Of a DNA stretch of 64,000 bases, positions 43,344 to 52,590 are shown in pieces. Made by a program: the position numbers and the translations under genes. Each line of letters opens with the position of its first letter. The first letter of the stretch is position 1. The notes under the pieces were generated by a model. That model was not told the DNA's origin, made no database searches, and saw nothing but the letters and a program-made list of their open reading frames with translations. Origin of the DNA: Rhizobium phaseoli (GTDB taxonomy: Bacteria > Pseudomonadota > Alphaproteobacteria > Rhizobiales > Rhizobiaceae); the NCBI RefSeq assembly GCF_003985125.1, contig NZ_ML133569.1:186001-250000 (forward strand), given 5' to 3'.

Positions 43344-44838
43344 CCCCGCTATCGCGCGACATGAGGGATGTCGTGTCTGAAACAAACTCAGGAACGCCGC
43401 GCAGCACCCCCTGGAATCCGATAAGTGGCCCTCCGAATGTCAGCCCTGACCTGTCGATCCGATATTCCCGGATTGTATCCTCATGGAAGCCGGTCCTCTT
43501 CTTGATCACCGAAACTGCCCGCCGCACCCGTCCGGCCGCCTCGAAATAACGCAGCAGAATAACGGTATCAGCGAGATAGGTGACGTCGACGGGAGCTTTC
43601 ATGTCACCGACCAGCCCGTGCTGAGCCACCGTCAGGAAGGTGTTTGCGCCTTGCCTGTTCAAATATTGCAGCAGTTCGTGCATATGGAGGATCAGCGAAT
43701 TCTCATCGGGCATCGCAGCCTGATATCCGTTGATGCTGTCGATGATGACCGTCTTGGCGCCTGACTTGTCGACACAGTCCCGCACCCGGTGCGCAAATTC
43801 CCCGGGCGACAATTCGGCGGCGTCCACCTGCTCGATGTGGACGAGACCTGCGTCCACCATCGCCTCGAGATCCATTCCGAGCGCCTTGAGCCGCCCGAAA
43901 AGCAGCCCAAGCTCCTCATCGAAAACGAAGGCCGCCGCCTTCTCTCCACGCCCGATCGCTGCTGCCAGGAACTGAAAAGAGAAGGTGCTTTTGCCGGTGC
44001 CGGCGGGGCCGAGGATCAGCGTACTGGAGCCTCTCTCCAGTCCGCCACCCAAGAGAAGGTCGAGCTCCGCAATGTCGCTCGAAACGTTGTCGCGGGAGTA
44101 GCTCGTCCTGTGCTCGGAGGCAACGAGACGCGGGAATACGACGACGCCGCCGGTCTGGATGGTGAAATCGTGGTAGCCGCCGCGGAAGGCCTGCCCGCGG
44201 TATTTTATGATCCTCAGACGTCGCCGTTCCGAGCCGTAGCCGGGCGCCAGTTCCTCGAGATGAATGACGCCGTGCACGACGCTGTGCACCGTCTTGTCGA
44301 GCACGTCCGAGGTCAGGTCGTCGAGCAGCAGCACCGTTGCGCCCTGGCGGGCGAAGTAATGTTTGAGAGCAAGGATCTGCCGACGGTAGCGCAGCGAGCT
44401 TTGCGCCAGCAGCCTTATCTCCGACAGGCTGTCGAGAACCACCCGGCTGGGCTTCACCCTTTCGAAAGCGGCGAAGATTTCTCTGGTGGTCTCCCCAAGT
44501 TCCAGATCTGACGAGTAAAGCAGGCTCTGCTGCTGATCGGCATCCAGCAGGCTCTCGGGAGGCACGACCTCGAAGACTTCGATATTACCATCGATGACCA
44601 TGCCGTGCGACGCGGCTCCGGCCCGCAATTCACTCTCTGTTTCAGAGAGCGTGATGTAGAGTCCCCGCTCGCCAAGGCGCGCGCCCTCGATCAGAAACTG
44701 CAATGCAATGGTGGTTTTTCCGGCTCCTGGATTCCCCTCGAGGAGAAACACATGGCCTGCGGAAAGGCCCCCTGCCAGAATTGTGTCCAAACCGGACACT
44801 CCGGTCCGAGCTTTCGCGGCAGGAATAGCAGTATTCAT
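43327..44838 (-). CDS. KaiC-like two-domain RecA-fold ATPase
   Basis: A 503-residue KaiC homologue. CI has Walker A GNPGAGKTT and CII has GPAGTGKST, with CI Walker B around VVLDSLSEIR and CII TVIIDSINGYQ. The catalytic Glu pair reads SE in CI and DE in CII instead of EE. The phosphorylation dyad that is Ser-Thr in cyanobacterial KaiC aligns with Thr420-Tyr421 (VDVTYLADTVILLRYFE). So ATPase and autokinase chemistry may differ from the clock protein. No kaiA or kaiB is present nearby; instead the gene overlaps a hybrid histidine kinase. It is a member of the KaiC/RAD55 family, and timing function is not implied. Confidence 0.88.
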   Translation of the reverse strand: MNTAIPAAKARTGVSGLDTILAGGLSAGHVFLLEGNPGAGKTTIALQFLIEGARLGERGLYITLSETESELRAGAASHGMVIDGNIEVFEVVPPESLLDADQQQSLLYSSDLELGETTREIFAAFERVKPSRVVLDSLSEIRLLAQSSLRYRRQILALKHYFARQGATVLLLDDLTSDVLDKTVHSVVHGVIHLEELAPGYGSERRRLRIIKYRGQAFRGGYHDFTIQTGGVVVFPRLVASEHRTSYSRDNVSSDIAELDLLLGGGLERGSSTLILGPAGTGKSTFSFQFLAAAIGRGEKAAAFVFDEELGLLFGRLKALGMDLEAMVDAGLVHIEQVDAAELSPGEFAHRVRDCVDKSGAKTVIIDSINGYQAAMPDENSLILHMHELLQYLNRQGANTFLTVAQHGLVGDMKAPVDVTYLADTVILLRYFEAAGRVRRAVSVIKKRTGFHEDTIREYRIDRSGLTFGGPLIGFQGVLRGVPEFVSDTTSLMSRDSGDGGNS

Positions 44839-44923
44839 TCATTGTTTCCTTCAGTTTCACTTTGAATTAGTGGCGAAGGATGGAATGTCAAACGGCTGGC
44901 GCGGTATGTCTTCGCATTGCTTC

Positions 44924-44972
44924 AACGCGTTACCGATCGTGCGAAATAAACGCGTTACCGATGTGCGAAATA
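44924..44972. repeat. tandem duplication, 25 bp + 24 bp
   Basis: Copy 1 (44924-44948) and copy 2 (44949-44972) are abutting and identical apart from one base missing in copy 2: AACGCGTTACCGAT(C)GTGC then GAAATA. It lies upstream of the KaiC-like operon, between it and the upstream minus-strand LysR gene. It could be a regulator-binding array or a recent slippage. Confidence 0.75.
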
Positions 44973-44979
44973 TAAGTCT

Positions 44980-45873
<894 letters not shown>

Positions 45874-46043
45874 TCATGAATCTCTCTCATAGGTTCTTGC
45901 CGTTTATACCATCTAATCGAAATTTCGCGCACGCGCTAAATATCCCGGTATCCCAGGTGAACATGTTCGCCGGGAACGAATACGTTCACCGGCGCTGACT
46001 GTGTCCGCCGAAACGGTCTCATCCGACATTCGAGAGAACGACT

Positions 46044-47442
<1,399 letters not shown>

Positions 47443-47456
47443 CAGAATTTTGCGGC

Positions 47457-47530
47457 ATGCTCGGGCTTACCCCGAGCATCTGCTTTCGGAGCAGATCCTC
47501 GGCACAAGGCTGACAAGGCCGAGGATGACG
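47457..47530. repeat. cluster of three short hairpins (rhizobial intergenic palindrome family)
   Basis: ATGCTCGGG-N5-CCCGAGCAT (47457-47479), ATCTGCT-N5-AGCAGAT (47478-47496) and TCCTCGGC-N14-GCCGAGGA in series. The final AAGGCCGAGGATGACG is shared with the 1561-1599 palindrome. It lies between the aldo-keto reductase and the convergent GST gene. Confidence 0.7.
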
Positions 47531-47601
47531 TGGAGTGGAGAACGAAACAACGAAAAGCTGAAGCAGCGCAGCCCTTTGTGGCTGCGTCTTCGCCGACCGG
47601 A

Positions 47602-48237
47602 TCATTTCCTCGGCGCCGGCGCATTCTCCTGGAAAGCCGGTATGGCTTCCAGCCTGCCGACAATCTCGGCAATATTCGGCCACCGGGAGAGATCGAAGCC
47701 CATGCGGCGGGCGCTGATCGCCTGCGGGAAGAGGAAGATATCGGCAATACCAGGCCGGTCGCCGACGGCAAAAGCGCCTTGCCTGCGGCCGCCGATCATA
47801 GCCTCGACCGCGGCCATTCCCTCGCCAACCCAGTGACGGCTCCAAGCAGCGACAGCATCGGCATCCGCCTGAAAGGCTGCCTTGAGATGCAGGCCGATCC
47901 GCGGCGGCAGCAGCGCGTGGATCTCGGCAGCGATTGCAAGCGCAATCGAGCGGGCCTGCGCCCTGCCTTCTGCCGTATCGGGCAGCAGCGGCGGCTCGGG
48001 CTGAACCTCATCGAGATATTCGACGATCGCCAGCGACTGGGTGATGAGGACGCGGTTATCCGTCAGCAAGGCCGGCACCAGCCCCTGCGGATTGACGGTG
48101 CGATAGCCGGCCTGCCGGCTTTCCGCGTCCTCTCCGAGAATGCTCACTGGCAGCGCCTCGGCCGTCAGTCCCTTGAGCGCCAGCGCGATCCGGACTCTCG
48201 AAGTCGCAGAGGAAATTTCGTTCTGGTAGAGTTTCAC
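47602..48237 (-). CDS. glutathione S-transferase, zeta-like (maleylacetoacetate isomerase type)
   Basis: A 211-residue GST. The N-terminal SSATSRVRIALALKGL matches the zeta-class motif (SSCxxRVRIAL), in which the first Ser and the Cys are active-site residues; here the Cys is Ala, so isomerase activity may be altered. The thioredoxin domain then has NPQGLVPALLTD with cis-Pro and ITQSLAIVEYLDE. The C-terminal helical domain is complete. GTG start at 48237 with GGAGA upstream. Maleylacetoacetate isomerase is in tyrosine degradation, but no other such genes are nearby. Confidence 0.78.
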   Translation of the reverse strand: MKLYQNEISSATSRVRIALALKGLTAEALPVSILGEDAESRQAGYRTVNPQGLVPALLTDNRVLITQSLAIVEYLDEVQPEPPLLPDTAEGRAQARSIALAIAAEIHALLPPRIGLHLKAAFQADADAVAAWSRHWVGEGMAAVEAMIGGRRQGAFAVGDRPGIADIFLFPQAISARRMGFDLSRWPNIAEIVGRLEAIPAFQENAPAPRK

Positions 48238-48248
48238 TGACTTTCTCC

Positions 48249-48377
48249 TTAATGGCCTGAAGGGGAAACTGCCGTCACGAGGCCGGCCAGCGGCGATGGC
48301 TCCCGCGAGCTTATGTCGTAGATACAGGGCGCGGCGAAGACCGCCGCTCCCAGAATGCAGATGATCATCAGTCTCAT
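48249..48377 (-). CDS. small exported or membrane peptide (42 aa), candidate
   Basis: An open frame coding MRLMIICILGAAVFAAPCIY followed by DISSREPSPLAGLVTAVSPS. GGAGG lies about 5 bases before the ATG, an unusually good ribosome-binding site. It ends TAA, and the next bases GGAGA serve as the binding site for the GST start 12 bases on, so it is operon-like. It has a signal-peptide-like N-terminus and a Pro/Ser tail. No homologue recognised. Confidence 0.5.
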   Translation of the reverse strand: MRLMIICILGAAVFAAPCIYDISSREPSPLAGLVTAVSPSGH

Positions 48378-48408
48378 CAAATCCTCCATCACAAGGATGA
48401 TCGTCCGG

Positions 48409-48825
48409 TCAGGCAACGATCAGCTCGACGTGGATGTTGCCGCGCGTGGCTTTCGAATACGGGCAGGTCCGGTGCGCCTCGTCGACAAGCGCCTTGGCGA
48501 CATCCGGCTCGATGTCGGGCAGGCTGACCTTGAGTCGGGCCTGCAGAAAATAATCGCCGTCCGTCGTCCCGAGATCGACTTCGGCATTCACCGCAGTTTC
48601 CGCGGGAAGCCTGATCTTCAGCTTGCCGGCGGCGATGCCCATCGCGCCGATGAAGCAGGCCGACCAGCCGGCGGCGAAAAGCTGTTCGGGATTGGTGCCG
48701 GGCCGCGCGCTGCCGGGAGACGAGAGTTTGATGTCGAGCTGTCCGTCATCGCTTTGCGAAGACCCGTCGCGCCCCCCGGTGGTGCGGGTCTTGCCGGTAT
48801 AGAGAACCTTGTCGATCTTGGTCAT
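48409..48825 (-). CDS. ohr: organic hydroperoxide resistance protein (Ohr/OsmC family)
   Basis: Thiol peroxidase reducing organic hydroperoxides. The 138 residues contain both peroxidatic/resolving Cys regions, GWSACFIGAMG and HRTCPYSKATRGN, in Ohr rather than OsmC spacing. Start MTKIDKVLYTGKT is supported by AAGGAG 7 bases upstream; the longer frame is rejected. It could be co-transcribed with the small ORF and GST downstream. The upstream region has GGATATATCC (48907) and GGATATCC (48962) palindromes but no OhrR-type site I can name. Confidence 0.88.
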   Translation of the reverse strand: MTKIDKVLYTGKTRTTGGRDGSSQSDDGQLDIKLSSPGSARPGTNPEQLFAAGWSACFIGAMGIAAGKLKIRLPAETAVNAEVDLGTTDGDYFLQARLKVSLPDIEPDVAKALVDEAHRTCPYSKATRGNIHVELIVA

Positions 48826-49014
48826 GGGTACACTCCTTGTAATGGTCGCCGTTCGCGACCGGATCACCTCAGGCGATCGGGTTGAACGGAGTGTGGTTTG
48901 ACCGATGGATATATCCGGCATGTTTCCGAAACGGGCCCGAAATGTCACAAAACGTAGCAACGGATATCCAGGACATTTTGACATACAAAACCGCGGGAAA
49001 AATTCCGGCGTCCG

Positions 49015-50337
49015 TCACCGAATGGTGACTTCCGCCGCCAGCCCGCCGCCGACACGATTGTAGAGCTTGAGCGATCCGCCGATCTTGGCCGTCAGCTGCT
49101 GGGCGATCGCAAGACCGAGTCCGGTGCCGCCGGTCTCCCGGTTGCGGGACTGCTCCAGTCGGAAGAAAGGCTGCATCGCGGCTTCGAGCATTTCATCGGG
49201 GATGCCCGGCCCGCGATCCATGACCGATATGACAATGTCGTTTTCCGCGTTGCGTTCGACACTGATTTCGGCGGCGCCTGCAAATTTCAACGCATTGTCG
49301 ATGAAGTTCGACAGGATGCGGCGAAGCGCGTGTGGCTTGGTGAAGGCCGCGCCCTGAACCAGCCCCACGACCGTGACGGCCTTTCCGGTGTCCTGATAGT
49401 CATAGGCTATGCTGTCGATGAACGAGGCGAGATCGATGCGAGCGTTCTTCTCGCCATTGCCGTGGGCGCTCCGCGCATAGGCTATGCCGTCCTGCACCAG
49501 GCGCTGGATCTCGCCGAGATCATACATCAGCTTGTCCTTCTCCGGCGAATCCTCCGCCATATCGGCGCGCAGCCGCATGCGGGTGATCGGCGTCTGCAGA
49601 TCGTGCGAGATCGCCGCCAGTATCTGCACCCGCTCTTCGAGGTAATGGGCAATCCTCTCCCGCATCGCGTTGAACGCCCTTGCCGCATGCGCGACCTCGC
49701 TTGGCCCGGCCTCGCCCAAGGCGGGACCGTCCTTGTCGGGATCGAGCGCATCGGCGGCAGCCGCCAGCCTTCCGAGCGGCCGGATCGCCAGGCGCACCGC
49801 AAACCAGGTACACAGGATGAGGAGGAGCATTTGCACGGAGAAGACATAGGGCAGCCAGGCCGCGATCGGCATGACGCCCCTCGGCGTCACATCGATGGTG
49901 AGCGGGCTGCCGTCGCTCAGCGTGAGATGCGCCTGCAGCCGGTTCACCTCGCCCGGAATCCGTTCTATGCGGATCGGAAAGCGGTGCCCGGCAGCCGCCT
50001 CTATCTTTCCCCCGATCTCCCTGCCCTTGGCTGAGGCGTCGGGCACGCCGGCTAAGCCGGGACCAAGTTCGAAGCGGTAGTTGCCGCGGCTAAGCCAGTC
50101 CACAAGATCGCCGCGCTCGGCCGACGGAAGCCGGTCGAGAACGGCTATCGATGTCGCGACGTCGTTCTCCAGCGTGCCGAGCATCACCGCCTTGGCCGAC
50201 ATGTAGCGCTCCATGTAGAGAACACTGAAGGAAAGCCCGTAGGCGAAAGCCAGGCCGATCAGCAGGATAAGAAATATCCTCGATCGCAGGGTTTTCGGCC
50301 ACATCAAGCCCGGCAGCATAGCGATCGCAGCCCTCAT
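49015..50337 (-). CDS. sensor histidine kinase, membrane-bound (HAMP, HisKA, HATPase)
   Basis: A 440-residue kinase: first helix about residues 20-40 (SRIFLILLIGLAFAYGLSFS), a periplasmic domain, second helix near residue 165 (LPYVFSVQMLLLILCTWFAV), HAMP linker (RPLGRLAAAADAL), then H-box AAISHDLQTPITRMRL. The N-box is NFIDNALKF, G1 DRGPGIP and G2 TGLGLAIAQQL. ATG at 50337 overlaps the regulator's TGA (ATGA), so it is co-translated with it. The signal is unknown. The longer frame upstream overlaps the regulator gene and is rejected. Confidence 0.92.
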   Translation of the reverse strand: MRAAIAMLPGLMWPKTLRSRIFLILLIGLAFAYGLSFSVLYMERYMSAKAVMLGTLENDVATSIAVLDRLPSAERGDLVDWLSRGNYRFELGPGLAGVPDASAKGREIGGKIEAAAGHRFPIRIERIPGEVNRLQAHLTLSDGSPLTIDVTPRGVMPIAAWLPYVFSVQMLLLILCTWFAVRLAIRPLGRLAAAADALDPDKDGPALGEAGPSEVAHAARAFNAMRERIAHYLEERVQILAAISHDLQTPITRMRLRADMAEDSPEKDKLMYDLGEIQRLVQDGIAYARSAHGNGEKNARIDLASFIDSIAYDYQDTGKAVTVVGLVQGAAFTKPHALRRILSNFIDNALKFAGAAEISVERNAENDIVISVMDRGPGIPDEMLEAAMQPFFRLEQSRNRETGGTGLGLAIAQQLTAKIGGSLKLYNRVGGGLAAEVTIR

Positions 50338-51074
50338 TGGCGCGGCTCCGAGATTTCGACCGGAACCGAGAAGACGTAACCTTCGCTGCGCACGGTTTTG
50401 ATATAGGTCGGTTCGCGCGCATCGTCGCCCAGCCGCTGACGCAGCCGGCTGACCAGAAGATCGATCGAGCGGTCGAAGAGTTCCGCGTCGCGACCCTGCG
50501 TCAGGCTCAGAAGCTGATCGCGGTTGAGGACACGCTGGGGATGGTCGATGAAGACGCGAAGCAGGCGGTATTCGGCGCCGCTCAGCGCAATCGCGGTCCC
50601 GTCCTTGTCGAGCAGATGCCGGGCGACCGTGTCGAGCCGCCACTCGCCGAACGTGAGCAGCTGTCCCGCTTCGCTGATCTGCAGGTTGGGCGGCAGCATG
50701 CGCGTGCGCCGCAGCACCGCCTTGATACGGGCGAGCAGTTCACGCGCGGCGAAGGGCTTGGCAAGATAGTCGTCCGCGCCCATCTCCAGCCCGAGGATCC
50801 TGTCCATCTCGTCCGTGCGCGCCGTCAGCATCAGGATCGGGATCGCCTTGTGCCGGCCGGAGCGGAGTTCGCGGCACAGCACCAGCCCGTCATCGCCGGG
50901 CATCATCACGTCGAGCACGATCAGGTCGACGGCATTGGCATCCAGAAAACTGCGCATCTGGCGCCCGTCCGCGGCAACGCTGGTCCTCAGGCCATTCTTC
51001 TGCAGATAGCCCGAGACCAGCTCGCGGATTTCACGATCGTCGTCGACGATCAGGATGTGATCGACATGATCCAT
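50334..51074 (-). CDS. OmpR-family response regulator
   Basis: A 246-residue regulator with receiver domain (ILIVDDDREIRELVSGYLQ, phospho-Asp in LIVLDVMMPGDD, Lys in LAKPFAARELLARI) and winged-helix output (residues about 150-240) with DRSIDLLVSRLRQRLGDD, the recognition helix region of OmpR/PhoB. First gene of the pair with the histidine kinase. Paired 6-base repeats in the divergent region at 52293-52448 fit the 10-bp direct-repeat boxes such regulators bind. Confidence 0.93.
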   Translation of the reverse strand: MDHVDHILIVDDDREIRELVSGYLQKNGLRTSVAADGRQMRSFLDANAVDLIVLDVMMPGDDGLVLCRELRSGRHKAIPILMLTARTDEMDRILGLEMGADDYLAKPFAARELLARIKAVLRRTRMLPPNLQISEAGQLLTFGEWRLDTVARHLLDKDGTAIALSGAEYRLLRVFIDHPQRVLNRDQLLSLTQGRDAELFDRSIDLLVSRLRQRLGDDAREPTYIKTVRSEGYVFSVPVEISEPRQ

Positions 51075-51193
51075 ATTTGCTCTTCCTCAACGCTATGGCC
51101 GCGCCCACCGCCTCGTTCAGGTACCGAAGCGCCAGACGCGACCTACGCATATTCCGGCGGCCGGAGCAACGAACTCCCAGGCCTGTGACCCGA

Positions 51194-52246
51194 TCAGAAG
51201 CGATCGACGTCGATGACCGCCTGTGCAAAGGCCTGCGGCGCTTCCTGCGGCAGATTGTGGCCGATGCCGCCGCCGATCGTACGGTGTTCATATTTGCCGG
51301 AGAACTTTGCGGCATAGGCGGAAGGCTCCGGATGCGGCGCGCCATTCGCATCGCCTTCCATGGTGATCGTCGGCACCGAAATCATCGGCAGGGCGGCTAG
51401 CTTTTTCTCATAGGCATCATACTTGGCCTCGCCTTCGACCAGCCCCAGGCGCCAGCGGTAGTTGTGAATGACGATATCGACATGGTCGGGATTGTCGAAA
51501 GCGGCGGCGGATCTGTCGAATGTCGCATCGTCGAAATTCCACTTCGGCGAGGCCGTTTGCCAGATGAGCTTTGCGAAATCGTGGGTATTGCTCGCATATC
51601 CCAAGCGGCCGCGTTCGGTGGCAAAATAGAACTGATACCACCAGGCAAGCTCCGCCTTCGGCGGCAGCGGCTTCTTGTTGGCCTCCTGGCTGCCGATCAG
51701 GTAGCCGCTCACCGAGACCATCGCCTTGCAGCGCTCCGGCCAGAGAGCAGCCATGATGTTGGCGGTCCGCCCGCCCCAGTCATAGCCGGCGATGACGGCC
51801 TTTTCGATCTTCAATGCATCGAGCAAGGCGATCATATCGGCGGCAAGAGCCGAAGGCTGGCCGTTGCGGGGCGTCTTGTCGTCGAGGAAACGGGTCGTGC
51901 CATAGCCGCGCAGATAAGGCACGATCACCCGATAGCCGGCGGAGGCCAGCAGCGGCGCGACATCGACGAAACTATAGATGTCATAGGGCCAGCCATGCAG
52001 CAGCAGCACGACCGGTCCATCCGCCCTGCCCGCCTCGGCATAACCGATGTCCAGCACATCGGTTTTGATCTGCTTCAGCGCTTCGAAGGAGGTATTGGTT
52101 CCCCTCTTCACGTCAGGCAAGGTTGCCGGCGAAGCCGGCGCCGTCTGGGCAGCGGCCGCGTCGGCCACACCGAATTCTACCGCAGCAAGCGCGATGGCCG
52201 TCATACCGAAGAAGCGGCGGCGGTTGTGGTTGATTTGCTCTGACAT
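51194..52246 (-). CDS. Tat-exported epoxide-hydrolase-like alpha/beta hydrolase
   Basis: A 350-residue hydrolase with a Tat-like leader: NRRRFFGMTAIALAAVEFG (twin Arg), then an AQTAP cleavage region. The catalytic fold has oxyanion HGWPYDIYSF (HGxP typical of epoxide hydrolases), nucleophile Asp in VIAGYDWGGRTAN, and a late His in GGIGHNLPQEAPQ. It is closer to epoxide hydrolases/haloalkane dehalogenases than serine esterases. AGGAGAGACTG precedes the ATG at 52246. Periplasmic location is inferred. It is divergent from the DipZ-like gene. Confidence 0.85.
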   Translation of the reverse strand: MSEQINHNRRRFFGMTAIALAAVEFGVADAAAAQTAPASPATLPDVKRGTNTSFEALKQIKTDVLDIGYAEAGRADGPVVLLLHGWPYDIYSFVDVAPLLASAGYRVIVPYLRGYGTTRFLDDKTPRNGQPSALAADMIALLDALKIEKAVIAGYDWGGRTANIMAALWPERCKAMVSVSGYLIGSQEANKKPLPPKAELAWWYQFYFATERGRLGYASNTHDFAKLIWQTASPKWNFDDATFDRSAAAFDNPDHVDIVIHNYRWRLGLVEGEAKYDAYEKKLAALPMISVPTITMEGDANGAPHPEPSAYAAKFSGKYEHRTIGGGIGHNLPQEAPQAFAQAVIDVDRF

Positions 52247-52292
52247 CAGTCTCTCCTGTCGCATGGATCACAGTCGGCAGAAAACGTTCCGC

Positions 52293-52309
52293 TTGTATCA
52301 CCGGTATGT
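52293..52309 (-). promoter_or_regulatory. GATACA-type box, weaker copy
   Basis: On the minus strand ACATACCGGTGATACAA: one good GATACAA half-site with an imperfect partner about 10 bases upstream. It is closest to the Tat hydrolase start. Confidence 0.45.
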
Positions 52310-52354
52310 CATGACCCGTCGTTTTTGAATGGGAATGTAGCGTACGCCCACCTG

Positions 52355-52371
52355 GATACACTCTGATACAA
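52355..52371 (+). promoter_or_regulatory. paired GATACA direct repeat (10-bp period), plus orientation
   Basis: GATACA-N4-GATACAA; half-sites begin exactly 10 bases apart, as in PhoB/OmpR-type response-regulator boxes. Confidence 0.6.
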
Positions 52372-52431
52372 TCGCACCTCCCGACCAAGCAATCGCACCG
52401 CCGCCGCCGTTTTCGCGGCCGCGCCGGCAGT

Positions 52432-52448
52432 TTGTATCGCTCTGTATC
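52432..52448 (-). promoter_or_regulatory. paired GATACA direct repeat, minus orientation
   Basis: Reverse complement reads GATACA-N5-GATACAA in the same form as the 52355 box, facing it across 60 bases. Half-sites are 10-11 bases apart. Confidence 0.6.
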
Positions 52449-52590
52449 ACCCGCGCCCCATTGCAATAGTACGGTACATTTTCCCGAAAACCGGACACAT
52501 CGGAGATACGTCAGCCCGGCCTTATCGCCGCCGTTGCTGGTTCGGGCCCATCGCCGTCCAGAGCCCGATCAATCGGTTTCAAAGGAAACG

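Larger units (their letters stand above)
52247..52590. other. 344-bp divergent promoter region with regulator boxes
   Basis: Between the Tat hydrolase and DipZ-like genes. It contains three GATACA-type boxes (separate entries), 60 bases of GC-rich spacer between two of them, and a short inverted TACGGTACA near 52473. No supported gene. An A-rich AAAGGAAACG at 52581 is the DipZ ribosome-binding site. Confidence 0.6.

Noticed and set aside
43327-44838. A circadian KaiABC clock
   Set aside because: No kaiA or kaiB is present and the phospho-dyad and catalytic Glu residues are altered; KaiC-like proteins have other roles.
44924-44972. CRISPR repeat
   Set aside because: Only two abutting copies without spacers and no cas genes in the window.
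49015-51074. Longer start for the histidine kinase (50643)
   Set aside because: It reads through the response regulator gene in another frame; ATGA overlap at 50334-50337 supports the shorter start.
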